A stretch of DNA of 64,000 nt from Saccharospirillum sp040881935 (GTDB lineage Bacteria > Pseudomonadota > Gammaproteobacteria > Pseudomonadales > Natronospirillaceae): NCBI RefSeq assembly GCF_040881935.1, contig NZ_JBBECH010000075.1, forward strand, positions 11,050 to 75,049, in the 5' to 3' direction. The notes beneath the pieces are model-generated. The model ran no database searches. It was not told where the DNA came from and saw nothing but the letters and a program-made list of their open reading frames with translations. Shown here piece by piece: positions 1 through 8,306 of this stretch. A program made the translations under genes and the position numbers. How positions within the stretch are numbered: the stretch's first letter is position 1; each line of letters starts with the position of its first letter.

Positions 1-266
1 TTGGGTCTACTTACAACGTTATGCCCAAGCGGTATCTAAAGTTGTGGGATGCAGTTGAGAAGGGCGACTTTCTTGCCGCAAGAAAGGAGCAGCACGAAAT
101 CAACAATATTATCGACGTTTTGCTCAAGCCAGGCTTCCTGGCTGGTATAAAGGGTATGTTGACCCTTCAGGGTTTTAAGGTGGGTCAACCCAGAAAACCT
201 TTTACCTGGTTATCTGACAAAGACTGGGATCTGTTGAAGAAAACCAAGGAAGCCTATCAGCTTTAA
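1..266 (+). CDS. nanA: N-acetylneuraminate lyase / DapA-family aldolase, 3' end only
   Basis: Only the last 88 or so codons are present; the frame is open from the left edge (first full codon at 3) and ends at TAA 264-266. The fragment begins with GSTYNV, which matches the GxxxxN region after the catalytic-lysine strand in the DapA/NanA (beta/alpha)8 aldolase family, followed by the usual helical C-terminal domain. The NanA assignment, rather than dihydrodipicolinate synthase, rests on the next two genes being nagA and nagB: sialic acid would be split to pyruvate and N-acetylmannosamine, and the amino sugar would feed into GlcNAc-6-phosphate. The N-terminal catalytic Tyr and Lys lie outside the window, so the substrate cannot be checked. 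Family assignment is fairly sure, substrate is inferred. Confidence 0.7.
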   Translation, partial: GSTYNVMPKRYLKLWDAVEKGDFLAARKEQHEINNIIDVLLKPGFLAGIKGMLTLQGFKVGQPRKPFTWLSDKDWDLLKKTKEAYQL

Positions 267-287
267 CGCTTGGTGGTTGTAATCTAT

Positions 288-303
288 AGGGGCCTTAGCC
301 CCT
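288..303 (+). terminator. Possible hairpin terminator after the nanA-like gene
   Basis: AGGGGC (288-293), loop CTTA and GCCCCT (298-303) form a 6-bp stem, followed by a T-rich but interrupted stretch (cttgtttta). It lies 22 bases after the stop codon. The short stem and broken T run make it weak; it may only reduce read-through into nagA. Confidence 0.4.
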
Positions 304-448
304 CTTGTTTTATCTGTTTAATACTTTCTGGTACCCAAGAGCCATTCAGAGTCGGTACTGACCAATACATCAAAGAACGTCGGCGAGACTCGGCAGAATA
401 GAAACTGAGTACTCCCGGTATCGATGGCCAATAGGTGTAGGAGTATCC

Positions 449-1615
449 ATGTTCACAGCACTGGTCGCACCGGAGTTGTTTGACGGTAACGAAATTCACG
501 GTCCTAAAGCCGTGCTAATGGAAAGCGGTCGCATTATTGGATTGGTCAATCCTAATGAGGTTCCTTCCCATTTTCAAAGTACAGTGTGTGATACCGGCAT
601 GTTGGCGCCAGGCCTGATTGACTTACAGGTAAACGGCGGGGGCGGTGTGCTGCTTAACAATCAACCCGATACCCGGGCTTTACAACAGATGGCTTCCGGC
701 CATGCTTCAGTGGGTGTTTCACGCATTTTGCCAACCGTGATCTCAGATACTCCGGAAGTGGCCCGTAAGGTAATTGATGCAGTAGTACCAATGGTTTCTG
801 ATCCGCACAGCGGGGTGCTGGGGGTACATCTGGAAGGCCCTTTTTTCAGTACTGCAAAAAGCGGTGTACATCGGCTGGATGCCTTACGCCAAATTGCGAA
901 TGACGATTGGTCCTGGCTGAGAGCTGCATCCGCCGTTCCTGCCATTGTCACACTGGCCCCCGAATGTGTTACCCAGGATGACATCAGGAAGCTTGTCGAC
1001 CTGGGCCTGCGATTGAGTGCCGGACACACGGATGCTGACTATGAGACCGTCTGTTCGGCGATCAATGCTGGGCTTAACGGATTCACCCATTTGTTCAATG
1101 CCATGAGCGCCCACAATGGTAGAGCGCCTGGCGTTGTGGGGGCTGCGTTGACCCGGAATGAAACCTGGTGTGGGCTAATTGCTGATGGCATTCACGTTCA
1201 CCCGGCATCCATTCAGCTAGCCCTTTCGGCCAAGCCAGTCGGAAAGGTCTATCTGGTCAGTGATGCGATGGCAACAGTGGGCACTCAAGACAAGCGCTTC
1301 GAGCTTTATGGCGAACCCATTGAGGAAGTAAATGGCCGTTTGCAGAATAGTCAGGGACGGTTGGCGGGCAGTGCCATATCCCTCGTCGATGCAGTTCAAT
1401 ATGTTTATCGGGCACAGGATGTTTCATTAACGGAGTCCATTGCAATGGCAAGCCGATATCCTGCTGAGTATTTGAGAGTAGCTGATCAGTTTGGTTCGAT
1501 CAGGCCAGGCTACTGGGCCGACTTTTCCTGGTGGGGGAGTGACGCATCATTGAAAGGGGCTTGGCGTGCTGGCCAACCGCTTGAGCTGTTTGCAAATGGA
1601 GGTCCATCTTTGTGA
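449..1615 (+). CDS. nagA: N-acetylglucosamine-6-phosphate deacetylase
   Basis: Removes the acetyl group from GlcNAc-6-phosphate to give glucosamine-6-phosphate and acetate in the cytoplasm. At 388 residues it has normal family length. Amidohydrolase-fold landmarks are in order: GLIDLQVNGGGG near residue 53, the metal-binding HLEGPF near 126, GHTDADY near 191 and HLFNAMSAHNGR near 213 (two metal histidines), IADGIHVHP near 245, and LVSDAMATVG near 270 with the catalytic aspartate. The ATG at 449 follows the motif GTAGGAG. Its TGA overlaps the GTG start of nagB, so the two genes are translationally coupled. The neighbouring sialic acid lyase gene implies that host- or polysaccharide-derived amino sugars are used. 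No sugar transporter or NagC/NagR regulator is visible; these must lie upstream of the window or elsewhere. Confidence 0.96.
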   Translation: MFTALVAPELFDGNEIHGPKAVLMESGRIIGLVNPNEVPSHFQSTVCDTGMLAPGLIDLQVNGGGGVLLNNQPDTRALQQMASGHASVGVSRILPTVISDTPEVARKVIDAVVPMVSDPHSGVLGVHLEGPFFSTAKSGVHRLDALRQIANDDWSWLRAASAVPAIVTLAPECVTQDDIRKLVDLGLRLSAGHTDADYETVCSAINAGLNGFTHLFNAMSAHNGRAPGVVGAALTRNETWCGLIADGIHVHPASIQLALSAKPVGKVYLVSDAMATVGTQDKRFELYGEPIEEVNGRLQNSQGRLAGSAISLVDAVQYVYRAQDVSLTESIAMASRYPAEYLRVADQFGSIRPGYWADFSWWGSDASLKGAWRAGQPLELFANGGPSL

Positions 1616-2418
1616 AGATTGTGATACTGGAAACACCAGAGCATGTGGCGCAGTACGGTGCTGAGCTTATTTCAAAACAGCTTGCGTCTAAACCGGCTTC
1701 AGTGCTCGGGCTTGCAACAGGGTCAACTCCAGTGGCTCTATACAATGAACTGATAGCTCGATGTCGCACTAGTGAAGTGAGTTTTTCCCAGGCTACTACC
1801 TTTAATTTGGATGAGTATCTGGGTTTGGATGCGCAGCACCCCCAAAGCTACCGCTATTTTATGGATAAGCATTTGTTCAATCAGGTAAATATCGATCCTG
1901 CCAACACCTATGTACCAAATGGAACGTCTGCAGATCCGATCGCTGAATGCGAAGCCTATGAGCTAAAACTGGAAAAGGCGGGTGGGGTCGACTTGCAACT
2001 ACTGGGTCTGGGTCACAACGGTCATATTGGATTCAACGAGCCGACCTCTAGCCTGGGCTCAAGAACTCGTATCAAGACTTTGACACCTGAGACAATCAAA
2101 GCTAATCAGCGATTCTTTAGTGAGGGAGAGTTCCAACCTACTCTGGCAATTACAATGGGGATAGGAACGATCATGGAGTCCAAACAAGTCGTGCTATTGG
2201 CGACCGGCGCAGCAAAATCGGATGCCGTGGTGGAAATGATTGAGGGACCTATTGCTGCCAGGTGTCCTGCATCAATATTGCAGCTGCATCCAAAGGTAAC
2301 GGTCATTCTGGACCGTGCTGCATCTCAAGGGCTTGAGAATAGTTGTTTCTATGAGTTGACTGAAGCCAGGAATCAGGAATTGTTGCATCACCGACAAAGT
2401 AGGTCTCAAAGTCGTTGA
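1612..2418 (+). CDS. nagB: Glucosamine-6-phosphate deaminase
   Basis: Converts glucosamine-6-phosphate to fructose-6-phosphate and ammonia, the last step feeding amino sugars into glycolysis. The 268-residue protein is close to the usual length (about 266). Visible motifs: ATGSTP near residue 35 (phosphate binding), TFNLDEYLGL near 63 with the catalytic Asp, and GLGHNGHIGFNEP near 131 with the catalytic His/Glu region. The GTG start overlaps the nagA stop (GTGA), which fixes the start. It is the last gene of the amino-sugar unit. The 259 bases that follow (2419-2677) hold no supportable gene. Confidence 0.96.
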   Translation: MKIVILETPEHVAQYGAELISKQLASKPASVLGLATGSTPVALYNELIARCRTSEVSFSQATTFNLDEYLGLDAQHPQSYRYFMDKHLFNQVNIDPANTYVPNGTSADPIAECEAYELKLEKAGGVDLQLLGLGHNGHIGFNEPTSSLGSRTRIKTLTPETIKANQRFFSEGEFQPTLAITMGIGTIMESKQVVLLATGAAKSDAVVEMIEGPIAARCPASILQLHPKVTVILDRAASQGLENSCFYELTEARNQELLHHRQSRSQSR

Positions 2419-2677
2419 GAAGTTTTTTCTAACTTCAGTTAAGAGACAGGTTTTCGACAAAATGCCAAGCGCGTTCCAAGGTCGAGCCAGTGCCGCGCAG
2501 CGGTCAGTTTCAGGGTTGCACTCGCGCCGATCCACTCGGCCACACTGGACAGACTGCAATGGTAGACAGGTATCCAACTTAGTCGCCAGTAAGGGCAACC
2601 TGTGTACCGGCCGAGGCATCGGTGAACTCAGGTTCACAAAGTATGCCGTTCTCGATAAAGCCTTGATGATGTCGAGA

Positions 2678-3841
2678 TCAGATCAAGCCCAACTCAGTCA
2701 GTATTTCGTTTGTGTGTTCACCTAACTGAGGCGGTGCAGTGCTGACGCCAGGGCCATCGTGCTCGAACTTGAACCCGGCGTTCAGGATGGTCGCCCGGTC
2801 TATTGCCGCACCGTTCACGGGGATGTCCAGGTGTAGGCCACGATCTTTTAATTGATCAAGATGCAACGCATCGTCAACAGAACGAACTGCGCCGGCGGGA
2901 ACACCTGCATCGCACAACCGCTTTTCCCAGTCCATAGCCGAACGGGTTTTGAACGTTTTGGTCAGTTCATTCTGCAGTTCAACGTCGTGTTCCATGCGCG
3001 AGTCAGGGTCTTTGAACCGGGTATCCGCAAGTAAATCCGGCCGCTCCATGGCATGGCACAATCGCTCATACTGGTTTTGTTGCACGGCACCTATGGTCAG
3101 CGGCATGTCGAGGGTGTCGAAGGTGTCTGCCGTCGGTGCCCGTGAAAACCCACGGTTACCGGTACGCTCGGGTTGGGTTCCGGAAATCATTAGGGGGGCG
3201 AATACCGAGGCCATCATCACCATGGAGGCGTCCAGCATCGACATGTCGATAAACTGCCCCTTTTTGTCCGGGTCACGCTCGCGTTGAATGTACGCGGATT
3301 GAATCGCAAAGGCTGCCAGCAGTGCACTGTAAGTATCTACGATCGGGAAGCCGATGCGCATCGCGTCGCTGTCGGCTTCGCCGGAAAGACTCATCAAGCC
3401 GGAGACACTTTGAATGATCTGGTCAATGGCCGGGTAATCCCGCATCGGCCCTTCCTGTCCGTACCCAGAGACCGAGCAGAAGATCAGTCCCGGATGACGT
3501 TCCCGCAGGGTGTTGTATCCCAGCCCCAATCGGCTGATGACACCGGGTCTGAAGTTTTCGACCAGAATGTCACTGCTGTCTATTAATTTCAGGGCTGCTT
3601 CACGGCCAAAATCAGACTTGAGATCCAGTACGACTGACTTTTTACCGGCATTGGTGGAAATGAAGGGTTCTGACATGCCGCGCAATTCCCGTCGCTGGGT
3701 ATAGTTGCGCAGCACATCGCCGCCAGGGGGCTCGACTTTGATGACTTCGGCTCCCAGCAGACTGAGAAAGTGCGTGGCGAGTGGCCCGGCAATCACATGG
3801 GAGAAGTCGGCGATACGCACGCCCGCTAGTGGTTTTGCCAT
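2678..3841 (-). CDS. CaiB/BaiF (class III) CoA transferase
   Basis: A family III CoA transferase, which moves CoA from a donor acyl-CoA to a carboxylic acid without a free-CoA step. At 387 residues it has the full single-domain interlocked fold. N-terminal GVRIADFSHVIAGP, VIKVEPPGGD and the SVSGYGQEGP loop are typical. The motif PAIDQIIQSVSGLM carries the conserved catalytic aspartate, so this copy should be active. It is transcribed toward nagB and away from the 4604-14812 operon. A near-perfect dyad matching the two upstream of that operon's genes lies 23 bases before its ATG, so it is probably co-regulated by the MarR protein at 3933-4442. The substrate cannot be named from sequence; the neighbouring TRAP transporter suggests an organic acid. 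Confidence 0.88.
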   Translation of the reverse strand: MAKPLAGVRIADFSHVIAGPLATHFLSLLGAEVIKVEPPGGDVLRNYTQRRELRGMSEPFISTNAGKKSVVLDLKSDFGREAALKLIDSSDILVENFRPGVISRLGLGYNTLRERHPGLIFCSVSGYGQEGPMRDYPAIDQIIQSVSGLMSLSGEADSDAMRIGFPIVDTYSALLAAFAIQSAYIQRERDPDKKGQFIDMSMLDASMVMMASVFAPLMISGTQPERTGNRGFSRAPTADTFDTLDMPLTIGAVQQNQYERLCHAMERPDLLADTRFKDPDSRMEHDVELQNELTKTFKTRSAMDWEKRLCDAGVPAGAVRSVDDALHLDQLKDRGLHLDIPVNGAAIDRATILNAGFKFEHDGPGVSTAPPQLGEHTNEILTELGLI

Positions 3842-3863
3842 GAGGTCAATCCAACGGTAGTTG

Positions 3864-3892
3864 ATTAATAGTTAATAAAGTTAACTATTAAT
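3864..3892. promoter_or_regulatory. Inverted repeat, probable MarR operator O1
   Basis: ATTAATAGTTAA (3864-3875) and its perfect complement TTAACTATTAAT (3881-3892) are separated by 5 bases. The site lies just before the CoA-transferase start at 3841. The core AGTTAA-N5-TTAACT recurs at 4557-4577 and 7040-7058, each upstream of a gene of the same locus. Confidence 0.65.
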
Positions 3893-3932
3893 AGGGCCGC
3901 CGTCAACCTGGGCGGGAATGAAATGACAAATT

Positions 3933-4442
3933 TCACAGATTGGTTTTACTGTCTGCTTCGCGAGACCGTTCGGCCAGATGCATGCACAGCCGGTTCATCA
4001 TGTCGAAAAAATCGGTCTGCTCCCGGTCAGAAAAAACAGCCATAAGCGCTTCACGCTGTGATTCCATCCGTTGGCGCATGGCGTCGCGGCGCTTCTCCCC
4101 AGCTTTGGTTAGTTTAAGGGCATTGTAGCGTTTGTCGGTCTTTACCCGTTCACGTTTAACCAGGCCTTTGTCTTCCATCGCCCGCACAATTTTTGTCACC
4201 GCTGGCTTTTTGAGCACCGTGGCTGCCGCCAGGTCGTTCTGCGATATCCCCGGGTTTATGCCGATAAGGTTGGTGATGGCGATTTCGCCGGGTTCGACGT
4301 CCAGCTCCTGATAGGCATTGGCGGTTTCATTGCGAATGTATGAGCGAAGCACTCTTGACAGAAATGGCAGATCTCTCGCCAGGTAATCCAGTTCAAGTTG
4401 TCCGTTGCCTGAAGGCGTCGGGATGTCGGGAATATCAGTCAT
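3933..4442 (-). CDS. MarR-family transcriptional regulator
   Basis: A 169-residue winged-helix regulator of the MarR family, which usually dimerises and represses a divergent catabolic operon until an aromatic or acyl ligand binds. The DNA-binding region is visible from about residue 55 to 125: GINPGISQNDLAAATVLKKPAVTKIV is the helix-turn-helix and RERVKTDKRYNALKLTKAG the beta wing with its usual Asp-Lys-Arg. The gene is divergent from the 4604-14812 operon and lies upstream of the 2678-3841 CoA transferase on the same strand. TTAA-N5-TTAA dyads occur 6 bases before its own ATG and before neighbouring genes, which suggests autoregulation and a local regulon. The effector is unknown but could be a CoA thioester or the imported acid. 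Confidence 0.9.
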   Translation of the reverse strand: MTDIPDIPTPSGNGQLELDYLARDLPFLSRVLRSYIRNETANAYQELDVEPGEIAITNLIGINPGISQNDLAAATVLKKPAVTKIVRAMEDKGLVKRERVKTDKRYNALKLTKAGEKRRDAMRQRMESQREALMAVFSDREQTDFFDMMNRLCMHLAERSREADSKTNL

Positions 4443-4447
4443 GTTGG

Positions 4448-4460
4448 TTAATTCCGTTAA
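4448..4460. promoter_or_regulatory. TTAA-N5-TTAA half-dyad before the MarR gene
   Basis: TTAA (4448-4451), 5 bases, TTAA (4457-4460), with the same core spacing as the better dyads but shorter arms. It sits 6 bases upstream of the marR-type start codon and would suit autorepression. On its own it is too short to be convincing. Confidence 0.35.
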
Positions 4461-4556
4461 TTAAGCGGTGAATTTGCCATGTAAGAACTCAATGTCAAGT
4501 GGCGCTTATGGCCGAGGAACCGGGATAACCAATAAGTTTGACAAGGTTCGGTCGAT

Positions 4557-4577
4557 ATAGTTAACTAAATTAACTAT
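4557..4577. promoter_or_regulatory. Inverted repeat, probable MarR operator O2
   Basis: ATAGTTAA (4557-4564) and TTAACTAT (4570-4577) with a 5-base spacer. The site lies 26 bases before the first gene of the 4604-14812 operon, in the divergent control region, where a bound repressor would block RNA polymerase. Confidence 0.65.
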
Positions 4578-4603
4578 TAAACACCATACTCTGGAGGTGC
4601 AGT

Positions 4604-5746
4604 TTGGATTCATCCAATGCCATCACTCAGTTGGAGGCGGCCTTTGCCCATAAAGCCCGGCCAGCGGTGACTGAAGAAGCGACTGCCAGGCCCTGGGTGG
4701 GCTGCTTTGGGAACGGCATCCCTGAGGTATTGCTTGCCGCGGCCGGGTGCCGGGTGGTTGACGTCAAATCTGTTCCTGAACCCGAATCGAACGACCGGCA
4801 TGAAGGCATCAACCAGTTCATCGAGCCTTTTCTCGATGATTATACGCAGCTGTTTTTAAACCGGCTTGCCAATGGCTGGCTGAACCATCTTACAGCCATC
4901 GTCTTCAGCCGACAGGATGCGGCGGCACTGGTGGCTTATCAGTATGCGCTGGAGTATCAGCGCCAGGGGTATACCGAACATCCTTTCCCGGCCTTGTTGC
5001 TGTGGAATGCCGAGCAGGGCAGTACTGCCGCTGTGCTCAGGTTCAATCAGCACCAGGCAGACAAGCTTGTGTCACAGCTGGTGTCTCTGGGCGACAGGCA
5101 ACCGGATGACGCGGCCATCGCGACCGCCATTGAGCACCACCGCTCACGATGCCTGGCACTTGAGGAGCTGACCGCAGCTCAGTGCGAACAGCGCCCCCGG
5201 TTAACCGGCCTGGACGCGTTCCGGTGGCGCAATGCGGGTCGCTACCTTGAAGCTGAACAATTTCAAGCGTTGCTGCGGGCAGCCTTGTCGGGCCGGGAAT
5301 CCAAACCTGTTCGAACGGGTAAGCGGTTGGGTCTGGTCGGCTCGGCGACGGATTCGGAAGCGCTTTATCGCGTGCTGGATTCAGTAGGCATCCTGGTAGC
5401 GGATCTGCAGCCTTTTGGTCGAATTTGGCCCGGGCCTGTCGAGGGCGTAACCGATTCAGACAGTCTGTTACAAGCCATGGCAAGGGATCCATTTTGCCCG
5501 AGAGGGCATTCCTCCATCGACATGATCAACGCCCTGGCCGATGCCTGTGCCGAGGCTCGATGTGACGCGGTGATCGCACAGATGGATCAGAACGATGACA
5601 CCTTTGGCTGGGACTTGCCCAGCCTGCAGCAAGCGTTAACCGAGCGGGGCATTCCCGTGATCAACCTGGGCTTTCGCGATTTCAGACCGGATGAAAGCGC
5701 CTGTACGCAGATGCGGGAACACCTGACCCTCGAATTGGGAGCATAG
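4604..5746 (+). CDS. 2-hydroxyacyl-CoA dehydratase-fold protein (HgdB/BcrB-like), Fe-S ligands apparently missing
   Basis: A 380-residue protein with the two-lobe fold of the HgdAB/HadBC/BcrBC family: WVGCFGNGIPEVLLAAAGCRVV near the N-terminus, and a C-terminal lobe with DPFCPRGHSSIDMINALA, CDAVIAQ and GIPVINLGF. Known members hold a [4Fe-4S] cluster through three cysteines per subunit. By eye, the first (expected near residue 80, now DDYTQ), the second (the CD motif, now FSRQDAAA near 102-108) and the third (after DGVI, now QMDQNDD near 316-322) are all replaced. No activator ATPase (HgdC/BcrAD) is encoded nearby. It may therefore be a non-redox relative or an adapted subunit. The start is TTG at 4604, preceded by GGAGG at 6 bases. 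It is followed after two bases by its partner gene. Family moderately sure, reaction unknown. Confidence 0.65.
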   Translation: MDSSNAITQLEAAFAHKARPAVTEEATARPWVGCFGNGIPEVLLAAAGCRVVDVKSVPEPESNDRHEGINQFIEPFLDDYTQLFLNRLANGWLNHLTAIVFSRQDAAALVAYQYALEYQRQGYTEHPFPALLLWNAEQGSTAAVLRFNQHQADKLVSQLVSLGDRQPDDAAIATAIEHHRSRCLALEELTAAQCEQRPRLTGLDAFRWRNAGRYLEAEQFQALLRAALSGRESKPVRTGKRLGLVGSATDSEALYRVLDSVGILVADLQPFGRIWPGPVEGVTDSDSLLQAMARDPFCPRGHSSIDMINALADACAEARCDAVIAQMDQNDDTFGWDLPSLQQALTERGIPVINLGFRDFRPDESACTQMREHLTLELGA

Positions 5747-5748
5747 GC

Positions 5749-7050
5749 ATGAGTGACTCAAACACCACTGACTATCAGCCACTTGCCAGTGCGCGACTGG
5801 CGACCGAATACCAGCGGGATTGGGTGCGGGGGCTGCGTGAACAGATCAAGGCGGGTTCCGATTTCGCCTTCGTCAACGCCGATACACCGCATGAACTGTT
5901 TCATATTATGGGCCTGCCCATCGTCACCAACCAATGGTGGTCTGCTGTTTTATCAGCCAAGCAGCTTTCTGAATATTACTTTGATCACATGGCCTCACTC
6001 GGTTTTCACGATCGGCTCGCCAAGTATTCCAGTCTCCCATTGATTGCTGAGCTGGAAGGGGACCGCGAGCGTCAGCCGTGGGGCGGTTTGCCAAGCCCGG
6101 CGATACTTTGTGCACGACAGAGCGCGGACGATCATCAGCGCATTTTCTCCTTATGGGCCAAGCAGACCGGCGCACCGCTATTTCTGTTCAGTGCCCCGGC
6201 GGTGCCGGACCCGGAACCGAACTGGTGGGAACTGGCGCGACGCGACTGGGAAACTCTTTACGGCACGGATCGGCTCGATTTGATGGAAGCGGAGCTTTAC
6301 CAGCTGGTGCAGCAGCTCGAACGCATCACCGGTCGCCCGTTCGACGCCGGACATTTTGCCCGTTACATGGACGCCATTAATCGCCAGGAAGAAATATTTG
6401 ACGAGGTGCACGAGATGCTGGCGCAAGCACCGCGTTGTCCGATCCGGATATCCGAGCAGATTCCCAACGTGATGATTCCCCAGTGGCATCGCGGGTCCGA
6501 CTGGGCCTTGCAACATGCCGAAGCCTTTCGGGATGAAGTCAAAAGTCGGATTGAGGAGGGGGTTGCGGTCTGCCCTGATGAGTCTATCCGAATGATGTGG
6601 GTAGGGGCGGGGCTCTGGTTTGATACCAGTTTCTACGCCGCCTTTGAAGAAAGTCACAGTGCCGTCTTTGCCTGGTCCATGTATTTGCCGTTCGCGGCCG
6701 ACGGTTACATCCGTTACGACCAGGGCGACCCGATGCGTGCACTGGCTGCCCGGGTGGTGTCGATGAATGAGCAGTTGCATCAGCCACCCTGGGTGAATTC
6801 CTGGCTGGCCGACCAGGCCCGGCGCTATCGAATTGACGTCGCCCTGATGTTGATTCCGCGCCATGACCGTTTTTCCGGTCAGGGGTCTCTGTTCGCCAAG
6901 CATGCCCTGGAAGCCGCCGGCGTGACGGTCATCGAAATATGGTCAGACATGGTCGATCGGCGCGAATGGGACCGCGAAGCCATGGTCGGGCGAGTGGCGG
7001 CGGTGCTCGATGAAGTTAAGGCAAAAAAAGATTTTGACGTAGTTAATTAA
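5749..7050 (+). CDS. 2-hydroxyacyl-CoA dehydratase-fold protein (HgdA/HadB-like), partner of 4604-5746
   Basis: A 433-residue protein, longer than its partner as is usual for the alpha-type subunit. TPHELFHIMGLPIV is the family's N-terminal pocket motif. GLPSPAILCARQSADDHQRIF aligns with the second cluster-ligand region, where the usual CD pair reads AD, although a cysteine lies a few residues earlier. DVALMLIPRHDRFSGQG aligns with the third-ligand region, without a cysteine, and VIEIWSDMVDRREWD matches the family C-terminal motif. So at most one cluster ligand is left. It begins two bases after the previous stop and probably forms a heterodimer with that product. Its stop codon lies inside an inverted repeat (7040-7058) that may control the next genes. 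Whether it dehydrates, reduces or only binds a CoA ester cannot be told. Confidence 0.65.
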   Translation: MSDSNTTDYQPLASARLATEYQRDWVRGLREQIKAGSDFAFVNADTPHELFHIMGLPIVTNQWWSAVLSAKQLSEYYFDHMASLGFHDRLAKYSSLPLIAELEGDRERQPWGGLPSPAILCARQSADDHQRIFSLWAKQTGAPLFLFSAPAVPDPEPNWWELARRDWETLYGTDRLDLMEAELYQLVQQLERITGRPFDAGHFARYMDAINRQEEIFDEVHEMLAQAPRCPIRISEQIPNVMIPQWHRGSDWALQHAEAFRDEVKSRIEEGVAVCPDESIRMMWVGAGLWFDTSFYAAFEESHSAVFAWSMYLPFAADGYIRYDQGDPMRALAARVVSMNEQLHQPPWVNSWLADQARRYRIDVALMLIPRHDRFSGQGSLFAKHALEAAGVTVIEIWSDMVDRREWDREAMVGRVAAVLDEVKAKKDFDVVN

Positions 7051-7058
7051 GTTAACTA
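7040..7058. promoter_or_regulatory. Inverted repeat, probable MarR operator O3
   Basis: TAGTTAA (7040-7046) and TTAACTA (7052-7058), spacer 5. It overlaps the stop codon of the upstream gene and lies 54 bases before the ATG at 7113, so an internal regulated promoter for the CoA-transferase genes is possible. Confidence 0.55.
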
Positions 7059-7112
7059 TTGTGGAGTGCAACAAGATCGGTGATAAACCGACTTACCAGC
7101 AGGAGCATGTCG

Positions 7113-8306
7113 ATGACGGCTTTGAACGATATCAAAATAGCGGATTTCAGCTGGGTGGGAGCAGGCCCGCGGGCCACCAAAGACCTGGCTGACAACGGTG
7201 CCACCGTTGTTAAAGTGGAATCACGCAAACGCCTCGATCTGGGTCGGCGCTCACCACCCTTTGCCGGTGACCGCGCCAATGTAGATGCCTCTGCCTTTTT
7301 CGCTCAGACCAATACCTCGAAGTACAGCGTGACCATTAATCTGTCGGATCCACGCGGTGTTGACGTCGCCAAGTCCCTGGTGGCGTGGTCCGATGTCGTG
7401 GTGGAAAACTTCGGGCCCGGCTTTATGGAGCGCATTGGGCTGGGCTATGACGAACTCAGGCAAATTAAACCAGACATCATTCTCGCCAGTGTGTCAGTGG
7501 CCGGTCGAACCGGTCCGATGGCCGGATTTCGTGGCTACGGAAATTCCGCAGCGGCACACTCCGGACACGCAGTAATGTCTGGCTGGCCCGAGGGTGAGCC
7601 GCATATGCCACCTTTCGCCTATGGCGATGTAATCGCCCCCATGTTTGCCACGGTGGCCATTCTGGGTGCTCTGGAAGAGCGCGCCCGGACCGGGCAAGGC
7701 CAGCATCTGGACATCTCCCAGATTGAACCCATGGTCCATGTTCTGGCCGATCTCTACGCCCAGGCTGATGCACCTGAAAAGCCGGGCAATGGAGATCCGG
7801 TGATGGCGCCGCACAACGTATATCCGACGGGCGACGAGGATGGCTGGGTTGCCATCGCCGTTGAAAACGAGACCCAATGGCAGGCGCTTTGCCAGACTCT
7901 TGATCAGCCGAACCAAGCCGGGGACGCCCGATTCGCCATTGCAGCGCTGCGGCGGTCCCATCTGGTTGAGCTGGACCAGTGGTTGAGCGACCTAACCCGA
8001 AAGTACAGTGCAGCAGCACTGGCTTCCGAGCTGGCCGAAGCAGGTGTGCCCGCTGCGCCGGTATTGAACGGTAAAACCCTGTTTGATGATCCCGAATTGA
8101 ACCGCTGTGGCCACTTTGTAACGCTGGAACATCCGGTTCTTGGTGCTTGCAAAATGCCAACACCACCGATGATTTTGTCGCAGACACCCGCGCGCGTCAG
8201 CCGGTCGCCGTTGCTGGGCGAGCATAACCGACAGGTTCTGGTTGACTGGCTGGGCATGAGTCCTGAGCAAGTCGAGACGCTGCAACGCGAGGAGGTACTG
8301 GGATGA
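7113..8306 (+). CDS. CaiB/BaiF CoA-transferase family protein lacking the catalytic Asp
   Basis: A 397-residue class III CoA-transferase-fold protein (IADFSWVGAGP, VVKVESRKRLDLGR, VVENFGPGFMERIGLGY, ASVSVAGRTGP, RTGQGQHLDISQIEPM). Where the active copies in this window read AIDQ, ATDL or GHDP, this one has GYGNSAAAHSG, so the nucleophilic aspartate appears to be Asn or absent. In heteromeric class III enzymes such as BbsEF one subunit can lack the acid, so it is probably the non-catalytic partner of the next gene. The ATG at 7113 is chosen because AGGAG (7101-7105) lies 7 bases upstream; the frame is open further back but has no better site. It overlaps the next gene by ATGA. Confidence 0.82.
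   Translation: MTALNDIKIADFSWVGAGPRATKDLADNGATVVKVESRKRLDLGRRSPPFAGDRANVDASAFFAQTNTSKYSVTINLSDPRGVDVAKSLVAWSDVVVENFGPGFMERIGLGYDELRQIKPDIILASVSVAGRTGPMAGFRGYGNSAAAHSGHAVMSGWPEGEPHMPPFAYGDVIAPMFATVAILGALEERARTGQGQHLDISQIEPMVHVLADLYAQADAPEKPGNGDPVMAPHNVYPTGDEDGWVAIAVENETQWQALCQTLDQPNQAGDARFAIAALRRSHLVELDQWLSDLTRKYSAAALASELAEAGVPAAPVLNGKTLFDDPELNRCGHFVTLEHPVLGACKMPTPPMILSQTPARVSRSPLLGEHNRQVLVDWLGMSPEQVETLQREEVLG

Noticed and set aside
2462..2725. 87-codon plus-strand frame between nagB and the first CoA transferase
   Set aside because: It runs into the antisense of the CoA-transferase gene, is rich in Ser/Arg with no motif, and has no ribosome-binding site; no gene is supported in 2419-2677.
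6178..6903. 241-codon frame antisense to the second dehydratase-fold gene
   Set aside because: It lies wholly opposite a gene with family motifs, has unusual His/Arg-rich composition and shows no domain; a GC-rich shadow.
7477..8187. 236-codon antisense frame in the CoA-transferase gene
   Set aside because: Arg/Pro/Ser-rich shadow of a gene with clear CaiB motifs.
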